Positions 24,812 to 34,190 of a DNA stretch of 64,000 bases are shown one piece after another. Both the position numbers and the translations under genes were made by a program. How positions within the stretch are numbered: position 1 is the first letter of the stretch; every line of letters begins with the position of its first letter. The DNA is from Streptomyces eurythermus. Its GTDB lineage: Bacteria > Actinomycetota > Actinomycetes > Streptomycetales > Streptomycetaceae. The stretch spans positions 12,713 through 76,712 of the forward strand of contig NZ_BMSK01000018.1 in the NCBI RefSeq assembly GCF_014649115.1, given 5' to 3'. The notes under the pieces are model-generated. The model saw only the letters and a list, made by a program, of their open reading frames with translations. It ran no database searches and was not told where the DNA came from.

Positions 24812-27800
24812 TCAGTCCCGTTCCGTGCCCGGTCCCCCTGGTCCTTCCGGTCCCTCGCGTCCCTCCTGTGCCGCTTGGAGCATCTGGGCCGCCTCCGCAC
24901 GCCGTGCGCTGACCGTCTCGTCCCCGTCGTCGGCGCCCTCGTAGACCGCGAGCACCGCACGCGCGCGTGCCTCCGCCCGTTCCGGACGGCCGAGGTCGGC
25001 CTCCAGCCAGCCCGCGCCCAGTTCCGCGCCGGTACGGCCGTGCAGCCCGGCGGCACCGAGCGTGGTGAACACCGCCACGGCCCGGGTCATCTGCTCCAGC
25101 GCCGCCTCGAACGCGGCCCGGATCGCCGCGTCCTCGGCCTCCTCGGACGCCGAGCGGGCCAGCAGCTCGGCGAACTGCCGGTACGTTCCGCCGAGTTCCG
25201 TGGCCAGCTCCGTACGGTCCGCGCCCCGGGCCGCCGCCAGCGCCGTCTCGCACTCGCGCACCGCCTCCGTCATCAGCGCCCGCGCGGATGCCGCGCCGGT
25301 CTCCCCGCCCAGCGCCAGCCAGGCTCGGGCGCGCAGCGAGCGGACCAGGAACGGGGCGTTGCCGAGCGCCCGCCACAGGTCGCCCGCGCGCGCGTAGGCC
25401 CGGTCCGCCTCCGCGGCGAGACCGGCGCTGCCCAGCGACTCGGCGGCGAGGTGGGCGAGCGTCGCGTGGTCCTGCTGCTCGGGCCAGTGCCGGGCCAGCT
25501 CGGCGGCCCCGAGCCACTCCTCGGCGGCGGCCCGGTGCTCGCCCAGCTCGCCCAGGCAGTCCCCGAGCCACCAGCGGGCCTGGACCACCGCCTCGTCGCC
25601 GTGTGTGCCGGGGCTCAGGTCGGCCAGCGCGGACCGAAGCACCTCGGCGCCCTCGGCGTACCGGCCCCGGCGCAGCAGGAACCCGCCCAGCTGCTGCCGG
25701 GCCCAGGCGCCCAGGGTGGCGCCCTCGCCCGCCTCGTCGGCCCAGTACGCGGACTCCAGCGCGTGCCCGGCGGCCTCGGCGGGAGCGTCCAGGGCGCCGA
25801 GCACCTCGGCGAGCTGGAGGTGCAGCTGTGCCCGTCCGACCGGCTCCACGTACGGGCCGCCGTGCTCCAGCGCCGCCCGCAGCGCGCGTTCGGCCCCGGT
25901 GAGATCACCGGCCTGGTGGGCGAGGGCGGCGACCTGGACCTCGTACTCCACGGCGAACCACGGCAGCCCGGCGGCCACGTACTCGTCGGCGGACCGGCGG
26001 AACAGCTCCGCCGCCCGCCGCGCGTCCCCGGTCATCCCGGCCAGCTCGGCGAGCATCCCCCGCGCTTCGGCGGCCCGTGCCGCCAGCCGTACGTCGCCCT
26101 CGTCGCGCCCCTCGACGAGCGCCAGCACCTCCCGCACGGCCGCCTCGGCATCGGCGACCGCCTGCCCGAGGCCCGCACGGGAACGACGGACACCGGCACC
26201 GACACCGGCGCCGGCACCACGGCCGTCCGCACCGCCCGCCCACGCGCCGGCCCCGTCCTCCGCACCGTCACCGGGCATCCAGGCTTCCGCCGCCGCCCCC
26301 TGCCCGTCGTCCGTGCCGGGGGTCCGGGCGTCTGCGGTGTCCTGCCCGCCGTCCGTCCCGGGCGTCCGGGTGCTCGCGGCCTCCCGCCCGCCGTCCGGGC
26401 CCGGCCCCCAGCCGTCCGCCGCCTCCTGCCCGCCGTCCGCGCCGGTCTCCAGGGCGCCCGTGGCGGGGCCGCCGGTGTTCCGCCCGGCATCCCGGGCACC
26501 CCCTGGGTCTCGGGCACCCCCGGCGTCCTCGGGACCGCCGGCGTCCAGCCCACCCGCGTCCCCGTGGTCCAGGCCCCCGGTGCCCCCCTCGGCCGCCGCG
26601 TGGACCCGGCGCATCAGGATCCGGGCCCGGCTGATCACCACCGACGCCGTCTGCCGTACTCCCGTGCCCTCGTCGGCGTACAGGGCGAGAACCTCGTCGT
26701 ACAGCCGGGTCACCGTGGTCAGGGCCGGCTCGACCTCGCCCGCCAGGGCGCGGACGTACGCCGCACGCGCGCGTGCCGCCAGGGCCTCCCCGGGGTCGCC
26801 CGCCTCCGCGTACAGCCGTGCCGCGCGCTCGAAGAGGGGGAGTCCCTCGGGGCCGCGGGCCATCGCCTCGTGGTCGGCGATCTCCGCGCGGTCGCGCGGC
26901 TCCAGTTCGCCGTCCCGGGCGGCCCGGGCGACCGCCGCCCACGCCTGGAGCGCGTGCGGACGCAGGGTCCCCGACTGCCGCCGCGCCTCGGCGAGCAGCG
27001 CCGGCAGACCGGGCTCCTCGGTGGCCTCGGGCGCCGGGGGTGTGGCCGGGGGCGCCACGGCGGGCCGTGCCGTGCGCACGCCCAGCGGCAGCCGGTCCAC
27101 CAGCGGGCGCTGGTCCATCCGCGCCCGGACCCGGTCACCGACGGCGAACGTGCCGTTGCGGCGGTCGAACCGCGCGGCGAGCTCCGTGGCCTCCACGCGC
27201 GCGTGCGCGGCGAGTTCCCGCGCGGTCCAGCTCCGCCCGGCCGGCCCCGGCACCCGCCGCCCGCCCAGCCCCCGCTCGGTCAGCCGGTCCATCAGCAGCG
27301 CCACCACGGTCAGGAAGTCCAGCCTGCTGCGCGGATGCCCGCTGTCGGTGAAGTACGCCGGCCGCCCGGCCAGCAGCTCCAGGCCGCGCGCCTCGTTCCC
27401 GGTCAGCGCGCAGAACTCGACATGGTCGGCGTACGCGCCCCGCATGCTCTCCATCGGGCGCACCAGCCGGAAACCGCGCAGATGGTGTGCGCGGGCCTCG
27501 TCCACCCGGCCGAGCCGCAGCAGCGGGGCCAGCGAGGAGGCCAGCACGGAGTGCGGCTCGTGCGCGCAGGCGAACTCGCCCTCCAGCACCGGCCGCCACA
27601 GCCGGAGCGCCTCGGCGTCCCGGCCGCACCGGACCTGCCAGACGCCCCGCGCGTGCAGCTCGCAGGCGGGGCAGTCGGCCATCCGGTCCCGGTCGGCGGC
27701 CAGCCACGCCGCGTACGCCCGCTGTGCGCGCGGGATGTCCCCGATGTGCGCGGCCACGCTGAACTCGGCGCTGCGCACGGCCCGTTCGGAGTGCCCGGCG

Positions 27801-28180
27801 AGCCGGTAGCGGCGCTCCATCTCGCCGAGCCACTTCTCGATCGACGCGAGCGGGATGTGCGGCTGGTCCAGCATGCCCGCCGACATCCACTTGAAGGCCC
27901 AGTGCAGCGCGTGCGTCTCGTGCTCGTCGAAGTCCTCGGGCCGTGCGTCCCACATGCGCAGCAGCCGCGCGAACGGGACGAACATCTTGTCCTTCTCGGA
28001 GCTGTAGTGGCAGACCTTCAGCTGGTGTCCGAGCGCCTCGATCACGGCGAGCGGGACGTCCAGCCGCTCCGCCTCGGCGAGCAGCTCCTCCGCGCGCGCG
28101 TTGCGGGCCGGACCCTCCGGCTGCTCGGAGTTCTCCGCCAGCGCCTGCCGCAGCGCGTCGATGTCCGTGATCTCACTCAT
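24812..28180 (-). CDS. Large tetratricopeptide-repeat protein
   Basis: A 1122-residue cytoplasmic protein built of helical TPR-like repeats, for instance LDQPHIPLASIEKWLGEMERR, cut here, then AEDRAYARAGDLWRALGN-type units near the C-terminus. An acidic, repeat-rich disordered segment (about 525-665) splits it. No catalytic or membrane motif is seen; a Cys pair CPAC occurs at about residue 172. ATG at 28178-28180 overlaps the upstream ORF stop (ATGA). TPR proteins mediate protein contacts, so a scaffolding role is likely but not shown. Convergent with the DhaL gene, 22 nt apart. Confidence 0.82.
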   Translation of the reverse strand: MSEITDIDALRQALAENSEQPEGPARNARAEELLAEAERLDVPLAVIEALGHQLKVCHYSSEKDKMFVPFARLLRMWDARPEDFDEHETHALHWAFKWMSAGMLDQPHIPLASIEKWLGEMERRYRLAGHSERAVRSAEFSVAAHIGDIPRAQRAYAAWLAADRDRMADCPACELHARGVWQVRCGRDAEALRLWRPVLEGEFACAHEPHSVLASSLAPLLRLGRVDEARAHHLRGFRLVRPMESMRGAYADHVEFCALTGNEARGLELLAGRPAYFTDSGHPRSRLDFLTVVALLMDRLTERGLGGRRVPGPAGRSWTARELAAHARVEATELAARFDRRNGTFAVGDRVRARMDQRPLVDRLPLGVRTARPAVAPPATPPAPEATEEPGLPALLAEARRQSGTLRPHALQAWAAVARAARDGELEPRDRAEIADHEAMARGPEGLPLFERAARLYAEAGDPGEALAARARAAYVRALAGEVEPALTTVTRLYDEVLALYADEGTGVRQTASVVISRARILMRRVHAAAEGGTGGLDHGDAGGLDAGGPEDAGGARDPGGARDAGRNTGGPATGALETGADGGQEAADGWGPGPDGGREAASTRTPGTDGGQDTADARTPGTDDGQGAAAEAWMPGDGAEDGAGAWAGGADGRGAGAGVGAGVRRSRAGLGQAVADAEAAVREVLALVEGRDEGDVRLAARAAEARGMLAELAGMTGDARRAAELFRRSADEYVAAGLPWFAVEYEVQVAALAHQAGDLTGAERALRAALEHGGPYVEPVGRAQLHLQLAEVLGALDAPAEAAGHALESAYWADEAGEGATLGAWARQQLGGFLLRRGRYAEGAEVLRSALADLSPGTHGDEAVVQARWWLGDCLGELGEHRAAAEEWLGAAELARHWPEQQDHATLAHLAAESLGSAGLAAEADRAYARAGDLWRALGNAPFLVRSLRARAWLALGGETGAASARALMTEAVRECETALAAARGADRTELATELGGTYRQFAELLARSASEEAEDAAIRAAFEAALEQMTRAVAVFTTLGAAGLHGRTGAELGAGWLEADLGRPERAEARARAVLAVYEGADDGDETVSARRAEAAQMLQAAQEGREGPEGPGGPGTERD
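26185..26605 (-). repeat. Degenerate Gly/Asp/Ala repeat segment in the TPR protein
   Basis: About 140 codons of low complexity with recurring units such as RTPGTDGGQDTADA and DAGGARDPGG. It interrupts the TPR array and has no globular character. Confidence 0.7.
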
Positions 28181-28695
28181 CGTCCGTCCCCCTCCCCGTG
28201 GGGCGCCCGTGCGAGCAGCCCGATGAACGCCCGGTCGAGCGGCGCCGGGCCGGCCGGCCGCAGCGGGCGCCGCGCCCTCGGCGGCGCCTGCCCGTGCAGC
28301 GCCCCGGTCGCGGTGCCGATCGGCTCCGGAGTGCCGAGCGAACCGATTTTGCGCACCAGTGGGTTCAGCCGGTCCGGCACCGGACGCGCGTACGGGGCGC
28401 TGCCGCGCGGTGCGTCCAGGATGCCCGCCCGCCGGCCGTCGGTGCGCACCCCGTCCGCGTGCGGCCGCACCCGGGCCGGGGCGTCCGGCTCGGCGGCCCG
28501 CTGGACGGTGACGGCGTCCGCGGTCTGCCGCGGCAGCCCGCGTGGAGGGACCCCGGGGCCGGGACAGAGGTGGCGGGAGAGCGGTTCCGCCAGGCCACGC
28601 GGACCGACCTGGAAGGTGTGGGGCGGGTGGGGTGTGTGAGGTGACCGGGGTTGGGGTGCGCGGGGTGCCTGTGGGCTGTGGGAATCCATCGTCAC
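28177..28695 (-). CDS. Proline/arginine-rich hypothetical protein coupled to the TPR gene
   Basis: Up to 172 residues (GTG 28695; ATG 28689 gives 170), rich in Pro, Arg, Ala and Gly. No domain recognised. The centre (VPDRLNPLVRKIGSLGTPEP) is the least biased part and may be a short folded or binding motif. Evidence that it is real: the stop overlaps the start codon of the TPR gene by ATGA and no other start signal precedes that gene. Against: the low-complexity composition and open frames on the opposite strand. Function unknown. Confidence 0.5.
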   Translation of the reverse strand: MTMDSHSPQAPRAPQPRSPHTPHPPHTFQVGPRGLAEPLSRHLCPGPGVPPRGLPRQTADAVTVQRAAEPDAPARVRPHADGVRTDGRRAGILDAPRGSAPYARPVPDRLNPLVRKIGSLGTPEPIGTATGALHGQAPPRARRPLRPAGPAPLDRAFIGLLARAPHGEGDGR

Positions 28696-28898
28696 TGCGC
28701 CGCGGGGGGCGTGCGGAGCGGCGCGGGGTCGGGCGGTCCCGGCGGGGCGGTGACCGCGAAGGATGGCCTTGAGCGCGCCATCCTAGGCCCCGATCAGCGC
28801 GCCTGACCAGGAGTTTCCCTGATGTTTACGGCATCCCGGCCGGGCGGCGCGGGGCGTGGTCTACGGCATTGTCAGTGCCGTGGTGTGCAATTGATGGC

Positions 28899-31091
28899 GT
28901 GCCCGCACTGCAAGAACCGCTCAAGAAGGTGCTCGGCGCCGCCACCGCGAAGGTGATGGCCGAGCACCTCGGCCTGCACACCGTCGGCGATCTGCTGCAC
29001 CACTACCCGCGCAGATACGAGGAGCGCGGCCAGCTCACCCACCTCGCCGACCTCCCCATGGACGAGCACGTCACGGTGGTCGCCCAGGTCGCCGACGCCC
29101 GGCTGCACAGCTTCGCCTCGGCCAAGGCCCCCCGGGGCAAGGGCCAGCGCCTGGAGGTCACGATCACGGACGGCAGCGGCCGGCTCCAGCTCGTCTTCTT
29201 CGGCAACGGCGTGCACAAACCCCACAAGGAACTGCTGCCGGGCACCCGCGCGATGTTCGCCGGCAAGGTCTCCGTCTTCAACCGCCGCCTCCAGCTCGCC
29301 CACCCGGCCTACGAGTTGCTGCGGGGCGACGGTGACGAGGCCGTCGAGTCCTGGGCCGGCGCCCTGATCCCGATCTACCCCGCGACCGCCAAACTGGAGT
29401 CCTGGAAGATCGGCAAGGCGGTCCAGACGGTGCTGCCCAGCGCCCAGGAGGCCCTCGACCCGCTGCCCCACTCCCTGCGCGCCGGCCGCGGCCTGCTCCC
29501 GCTCCCCGAGGCCCTGCTCAAGATCCACCGGCCGCACACCAAGGCCGACATCGCCGACGCCCGCGCCCGCCTGAAGTGGGACGAGGCATTCGTCCTCCAG
29601 GTCGCCCTGGCCCGCCGCCGGCACGCCGAGACCCACCTGCCCGCCGTGCCCCGCGTGGCCGGCCCGGACGGCCTCCTCGCGGCCTTCGACGACCGTCTGC
29701 CCTTCACCCTCACCGAGGGCCAGCAGAAGGTCTCCCGCGAGATCTTCGACGACCTCGCCACCCCCCACCCCATGCACCGCCTGCTCCAGGGCGAGGTCGG
29801 TTCGGGAAAGACGATGGTGGCCCTGCGCGCCATGCTCGCCGTCGTCGACGCGGGCGGGCAGGCGGCCATGCTCGCGCCCACCGAGGTGCTCGCCCAGCAG
29901 CACCACCGCTCCATCACCGAGATGATGGGCGAACTGGCCGAGGGGGGCATGCTGGGCGGCGCCGAGCACGCCACCAAGGTGGTGCTGCTCACCGGCTCGA
30001 TGGGCACGGCGGCCCGCCGCCGGGCCCTGCTCGACCTGGCCACCGGCGAGGCCGGCATCGTCATCGGCACCCACGCCCTGATCGAGGACAAGGTGCAGTT
30101 CCACGACCTCGGCCTGGTGGTGGTGGACGAACAGCACCGCTTCGGCGTGGAGCAGCGCGACGCCCTGCGCGGCAAGGGCAAACAGCCCCCGCACCTGCTC
30201 GTCATGACGGCCACGCCCATCCCGCGCACGGTCGCCATGACGGTCTTCGGCGACCTGGAGACCTCCGTGCTGGACCAGCTCCCGGCCGGCCGCTCCCCGA
30301 TCGCCAGCCATGTCGTCCCGGCCGCCGACAAGCCCCACTTCCTCGCCCGCGCCTGGGAGCGGGTCCGCGAGGAGGTCGAGACCGGACACCAGGCGTACGT
30401 GGTCTGTCCGCGCATCGGCGACGAGGAGGAGGATCCGAAGAAGGCCGGCAAGAAGCCCGCCGAGGGCGAGGAGAAGCGGCCCCCGCTGGCCGTGCTCGAC
30501 GTGGCCGAGCAACTGGGCCGCGGCCCCCTCAAGGGCCTGAGGGTGGAGGTCCTGCACGGCCGTATGCACCCCGACGACAAGGACGCCGTGATGCGCCGCT
30601 TCGCGGCCGGCGAGACCGACGTCCTGGTGGCCACCACCGTCATCGAGGTCGGCGTCAACGTCCCGAACGCCACGGCCATGGTCATCATGGACGCCGACCG
30701 CTTCGGCGTCTCCCAGCTCCACCAGCTGCGCGGCCGGGTCGGCCGCGGCTCCGCCCCCGGCCTGTGCCTGCTGGTCACCGAGATGCCCGAGGCGAGCCCG
30801 GCCCGCCAGCGGCTGAACGCGGTCGCCGCCACGCTCGACGGCTTCGAGCTGTCCCGCATCGACCTCGAACAGCGCCGCGAGGGCGACGTGCTGGGCCAGG
30901 CCCAGTCCGGCGCCCGCTCCAGCCTGCGGGTCCTGGCCGTCATCGAGGACGAGGAGGTCATCGCGGAGGCGAGGGCGGAGGCGGCGGCGGTCGTGGCGGC
31001 CGACCCGGAGCTGGAGCGCCTCCCGGGCCTGCGCACGGCCCTGGACGCCCTGCTGGACGACGAGCGGGAGCAGTACCTGGAAATGGGGTGA
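28899..31091 (+). CDS. recG: ATP-dependent DNA helicase RecG
   Basis: About 730 residues; an SF2 helicase that regresses stalled forks and remodels recombination intermediates. An N-terminal wedge/OB domain (YPRRYEERGQLTHLADL) is followed by Walker A GEVGSGKTMVAL (about 296), motif II VVVDEQHRFG, motif III MTATPIPRT, motif V TTVIEVGVNVPNA and motif VI QLRGRVGRG. A short Lys/Glu insertion (EEDPKKAGKKPAEGEEK) lies in the second helicase domain. The start is uncertain: GTG 28899 is chosen, GTG 28875 and TTG 28869 are in frame, and none has a good ribosome site. Followed by rsmD after 41 nt. Confidence 0.94.
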   Translation: MPALQEPLKKVLGAATAKVMAEHLGLHTVGDLLHHYPRRYEERGQLTHLADLPMDEHVTVVAQVADARLHSFASAKAPRGKGQRLEVTITDGSGRLQLVFFGNGVHKPHKELLPGTRAMFAGKVSVFNRRLQLAHPAYELLRGDGDEAVESWAGALIPIYPATAKLESWKIGKAVQTVLPSAQEALDPLPHSLRAGRGLLPLPEALLKIHRPHTKADIADARARLKWDEAFVLQVALARRRHAETHLPAVPRVAGPDGLLAAFDDRLPFTLTEGQQKVSREIFDDLATPHPMHRLLQGEVGSGKTMVALRAMLAVVDAGGQAAMLAPTEVLAQQHHRSITEMMGELAEGGMLGGAEHATKVVLLTGSMGTAARRRALLDLATGEAGIVIGTHALIEDKVQFHDLGLVVVDEQHRFGVEQRDALRGKGKQPPHLLVMTATPIPRTVAMTVFGDLETSVLDQLPAGRSPIASHVVPAADKPHFLARAWERVREEVETGHQAYVVCPRIGDEEEDPKKAGKKPAEGEEKRPPLAVLDVAEQLGRGPLKGLRVEVLHGRMHPDDKDAVMRRFAAGETDVLVATTVIEVGVNVPNATAMVIMDADRFGVSQLHQLRGRVGRGSAPGLCLLVTEMPEASPARQRLNAVAATLDGFELSRIDLEQRREGDVLGQAQSGARSSLRVLAVIEDEEVIAEARAEAAAVVAADPELERLPGLRTALDALLDDEREQYLEMG

Positions 31092-31132
31092 GCCACACTG
31101 GACCTGAACCGACCCACGACCAAGGACCGAAG

Positions 31133-31720
31133 ATGACCCGCGTGATCGCCGGCGCAGCCGGCGGACGTCGCCTCGCCGTCCCCCCAGGCACCGGCACCCG
31201 CCCCACCTCCGACCGCGCCCGCGAAGGTCTCTTCTCCACCTGGCAGTCCCTGCTGGGCGGTCCCCTGGACGGCGAGCGGGTCCTCGACCTCTACGCCGGC
31301 TCGGGCGCCGTGGGCCTGGAAGCCCTCTCCCGGGGCGCGAGTCACACCCTCCTGGTCGAAGCCGACGCCCGCGCGGCGCGGATCGTCCGCGAGAACGTGC
31401 GGAACCTGGGCCTGCCCGGCGCCGAGGTAAGGGCGGGCAAAGCGGAACAAGTCATCCGCACCGCACCCCCCGCCGAGCCGTACGACCTGGTCTTCCTCGA
31501 CCCGCCGTACGCCGTCACAGATCACGATCTTCGCGAGATTCTGCTCACACTCCACTCGGAGGGCTGGCTCGCTGAGCAAGCGCTCGTCACCGTGGAGCGC
31601 AGCACCAGAGGCGGCGAATTCCACTGGCCGGACGGCTTCGAGGCGCTCCGGTCCCGTCGCTACGGCGAGGGAACGTTTTGGTACGGTCGCGCCGCCTCTA
31701 CGTGCGAAGACGCACGATGA
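31133..31720 (+). CDS. rsmD: 16S rRNA (guanine966-N2)-methyltransferase
   Basis: A 195-residue RsmD-family methyltransferase. Seen: MTRVIAGAAGGRRLAVPPG, PTSDRAREGLFSTW, SAM motif DLYAGSGAVGLEALSRGA, and catalytic LVFLDPPYA (D-P-P-Y). RsmD and CoaD are adjacent in very many bacteria; here the frames touch, with coaD starting 26 nt after the stop. Confidence 0.96.
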   Translation: MTRVIAGAAGGRRLAVPPGTGTRPTSDRAREGLFSTWQSLLGGPLDGERVLDLYAGSGAVGLEALSRGASHTLLVEADARAARIVRENVRNLGLPGAEVRAGKAEQVIRTAPPAEPYDLVFLDPPYAVTDHDLREILLTLHSEGWLAEQALVTVERSTRGGEFHWPDGFEALRSRRYGEGTFWYGRAASTCEDAR

Positions 31721-31746
31721 CCGGACCGGAGAGCGAGGGATCACAA

Positions 31747-32226
31747 GTGCGCCGCGCCGTCTGTCCCGGGTCGTTCGACCCGATCACCAACGGACATCTC
31801 GACATCATCGCCCGAGCCTCCCGTCTGTACGACGAGGTCTACGTCGCGGTGATGATCAACAAATCCAAGAAGGGCCTGTTCGAGATCGACCAGCGGATCC
31901 AGCTGATCCGCGAGGTCACCTCCGATTACGCCAACGTCCGCGTCGAGTCCTTCCACGGCCTCCTCGTGGACTTCTGCAAGCAGCGCGACATCCCCGCCAT
32001 CGTCAAGGGCCTGCGCGCCGTCAGCGACTTCGACTACGAACTCCAGATGGCGCAGATGAACAACGGCCTCACCGGCGTCGAGACGCTGTTCGTGCCCACC
32101 AACCCCACCTACAGCTTCCTGTCCTCCTCCCTCGTCAAGGAGGTCGCGGCCTGGGGCGGGGACGTCTCCCACCTGGTGCCGCCGCAGGTGCTGGAGGCGC
32201 TGAACCAGCGCCTCGCCAGGGACTGA
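31747..32226 (+). CDS. coaD: Phosphopantetheine adenylyltransferase
   Basis: A 159-residue nucleotidyltransferase for the penultimate step of CoA synthesis. CPGSFDPITNGHLDII holds the T/HxGH motif, VKGLRAVSDFDYELQMAQMN the substrate loop and PTNPTYSFLSSSLVKEVA the ISSTxxR-like element. GTG at 31747 has AGGGA 6 nt upstream and gives the standard length; an ATG at 31717 overlapping the rsmD stop is possible but adds ten atypical residues. Confidence 0.96.
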   Translation: MRRAVCPGSFDPITNGHLDIIARASRLYDEVYVAVMINKSKKGLFEIDQRIQLIREVTSDYANVRVESFHGLLVDFCKQRDIPAIVKGLRAVSDFDYELQMAQMNNGLTGVETLFVPTNPTYSFLSSSLVKEVAAWGGDVSHLVPPQVLEALNQRLARD

Positions 32227-32283
32227 TGGGGCTACAGTCGTCCCGTCCGTCTCCGAACCGGCTGTAGAGAGTGGCGAGCACAG

Positions 32284-33414
32284 GTGGACGTGCAGAAGAA
32301 GCTCGACGAGATCGTCTCCACGGTCTCCGGCGCCCGGTCCATGCCCATGTCGGCGTCCTGCGTGGTCAACCGCGCCGAGCTGCTCGCGCTGCTCGAAGAG
32401 GTGCGCCAGGCGCTGCCCGGTTCCCTCGCCCAGGCGCGGGAGCTGATCGGCGACCGTGAGCAGATGGTCGAGCAGGCCCGGCAGGAGGCCGAGCGGATCA
32501 TCGAGAGCGCGCACGCCGAGCGCGGCTCGCTGGTCGCCGGGACCGAGATCGCCCGCCGTGCCCAGGCCGAGGCCGACCGGATCCTGGCCGAGGCCCGCAA
32601 GGAGGCCGAGGAGATCCGCGCCGAGGCCGACGACTACGTGGACTCCAAGCTCGCCAACTTCGAGGTCGTCCTCACCAAGACGCTCGGCTCGGTCGGCCGG
32701 GGCCGCGAGAAGCTCCTCGGCACCGGCCCCGGTCTGGACGAGGAGGGCTACGCCGACGAGGACGCCCCCGAGCGCAGCCACGACCCGGAGACCCTGCGCC
32801 GCGACGCCGACGCCTACGTGGACGCCAAGCTCGGCGCCTTCGAGGCGGTCCTCGCCAAGACCCTGGAGGCCGTCGGCCGGGGCCGGCAGAAGCTGCACGG
32901 CCGGATCGCCACCGACGACCTCGGCGCGCTCGCCGACGACACCACGACCTTCCAGCACTCCAGCGACGCCGACTACCTCGCCGACCTCGCGGCCCTCGCG
33001 GACGACGACCGCGCGGCCCGGCGGCAGCCCGGCCCGGCCCGGCCCGCCTACGATCCCCAGCCCGCCTACGCCCCCGCCGCCGGCTACGGCCCGGCGGAAG
33101 GCGCCCCCGTCCAGCAGCCGGACCCGTACGCGGGCTTCCCGCAGCAGCCGGAGTACCCGCCGGCCCAGGACCCGTACGGCTACGGACAGACCGACCCCTA
33201 CGGCTACCAGGGCTACGGCGCCCAGCAGACCCACCAGCCCCAGCAGGCCCACCAGTCCCCGCACCAGCCGCAGCCCGCGCATCAGCAGCCGCAGTCCCAG
33301 CCCCAGCAGTCCCAGCCCCAGCAGGGCTACGCCCTGGACGAGACCAGCCTCTTCGACACCAGCATGATCAGCGCGGAGCAGCTGCGGGCGTACGAGCAGG
33401 GCCGGGGCCTGTAG
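32284..33414 (+). CDS. DivIVA-like coiled-coil protein with duplicated segment
   Basis: A 376-residue soluble protein. Residues 1-110 form a long charged coiled coil (EQARQEAERIIESAHAE, AEADRILAEARKEAEEIR) of the kind annotated as DivIVA- or ATP-synthase-b-like. Two related blocks follow: DDYVDSKLANFEVVLTKTL...VGRGREKL and DAYVDAKLGAFEAVLAKTL...VGRGRQKL, an internal duplication. The last 130 residues are Pro/Gln/Tyr-rich with a terminal SMISAEQLRAYEQGRGL-type helix. GTG at 32284; TACAGT at 32233-32238 is a candidate -10. A role in polar growth or envelope assembly is only suggested by family. Confidence 0.85.
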   Translation: MDVQKKLDEIVSTVSGARSMPMSASCVVNRAELLALLEEVRQALPGSLAQARELIGDREQMVEQARQEAERIIESAHAERGSLVAGTEIARRAQAEADRILAEARKEAEEIRAEADDYVDSKLANFEVVLTKTLGSVGRGREKLLGTGPGLDEEGYADEDAPERSHDPETLRRDADAYVDAKLGAFEAVLAKTLEAVGRGRQKLHGRIATDDLGALADDTTTFQHSSDADYLADLAALADDDRAARRQPGPARPAYDPQPAYAPAAGYGPAEGAPVQQPDPYAGFPQQPEYPPAQDPYGYGQTDPYGYQGYGAQQTHQPQQAHQSPHQPQPAHQQPQSQPQQSQPQQGYALDETSLFDTSMISAEQLRAYEQGRGL

Positions 33415-33543
33415 CCGGGGACCGGATTGGGCGCTGAGCGAAAGGTCCAGTATCCTGGCTGTTCGGTCGCGCATGCCCGCGATCACCGCTGCCCGGGACA
33501 CCACCGGGCCGCGTCCCTTCGAGTTCGCAGATCGAAAGCAGGA

Positions 33544-34188
33544 ATGGCTCCCAACGCCCGCCTCGACCACCGCAACCCCCTCGTGATCGACACGCACGAG
33601 CTGGGCCGGCGTCCTGGCGCGCTGCAGCGCCTGACCCGCGAGATCGACGCTCCCCGGGATCTCGGCATCCAGGGAGTCATCGGAGTGCCGGAAGGCAGCC
33701 CGGTGGAACTCGACCTCCGCCTGGAGTCGGTCATGGAAGGGGTGCTTGTCACAGGCACCGCCCGTGCAACGGCCGAGGGGGAGTGCGTAAGGTGTCTGGA
33801 GCCGGTCGGGCTGGAGCTCGAAGCGGACTTCCAGGAGATGTTCTCGTACCCTGACGCCGACGACCGGGGCCGTGTGATCGCGGAACCGGGCGACGACGCC
33901 GAGGACGACGAGGGCAGGCTCTTCATCGAGGACGGTCTGATCGACCTCGAACCTCTGCTGCGCGATGCGGTGGTGCTCGCACTGCCGATGCAGCCGGTGT
34001 GCCAGGACGACTGCCCGGGCCTGTGCTCAGAGTGTGGAGCGCGGCTCGCGGACGACCCGGACCACCACCATGACGCCGTCGACATCCGTTGGGCGGCTTT
34101 GCAGGGACTCGCCGGCACCATGAAGGACGGCGAGAAGGACGAGATGAGCGGCGCCGAAGCGGGCGTCGACGAGAAGCAGGAGAAGTAG
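33544..34188 (+). CDS. yceD: DUF177 (YceD) family protein
   Basis: A 214-residue DUF177/YceD protein, in bacteria and plastids linked to 23S rRNA and nearly always found just before rpmF, as here. Seen: HRNPLVIDTHELGRRPGA, the two Cys motif GECVRCLEPV and the terminal CQDDCPGLCSECGARL, a likely zinc site. The acidic segment 115-135 (PGDDAEDDEGRLFIEDG) is Streptomyces-like. ATG at 33544; TATCCT at 33451-33456 is a candidate -10. Confidence 0.93.
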   Translation: MAPNARLDHRNPLVIDTHELGRRPGALQRLTREIDAPRDLGIQGVIGVPEGSPVELDLRLESVMEGVLVTGTARATAEGECVRCLEPVGLELEADFQEMFSYPDADDRGRVIAEPGDDAEDDEGRLFIEDGLIDLEPLLRDAVVLALPMQPVCQDDCPGLCSECGARLADDPDHHHDAVDIRWAALQGLAGTMKDGEKDEMSGAEAGVDEKQEK

Positions 34189-34190
34189 CC

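Noticed and set aside
24875..28639. 1254-codon plus-strand open frame opposite the TPR gene
   Set aside because: Shadow of the minus-strand TPR gene. It lacks helix periodicity and crosses both the TPR gene and the coupled ORF.
31678..31746. CoaD start at 31678 or 31717
   Set aside because: GTG 31747 has the best ribosome site and gives the exact family length with RRAVCPGSFDP at the N-terminus.
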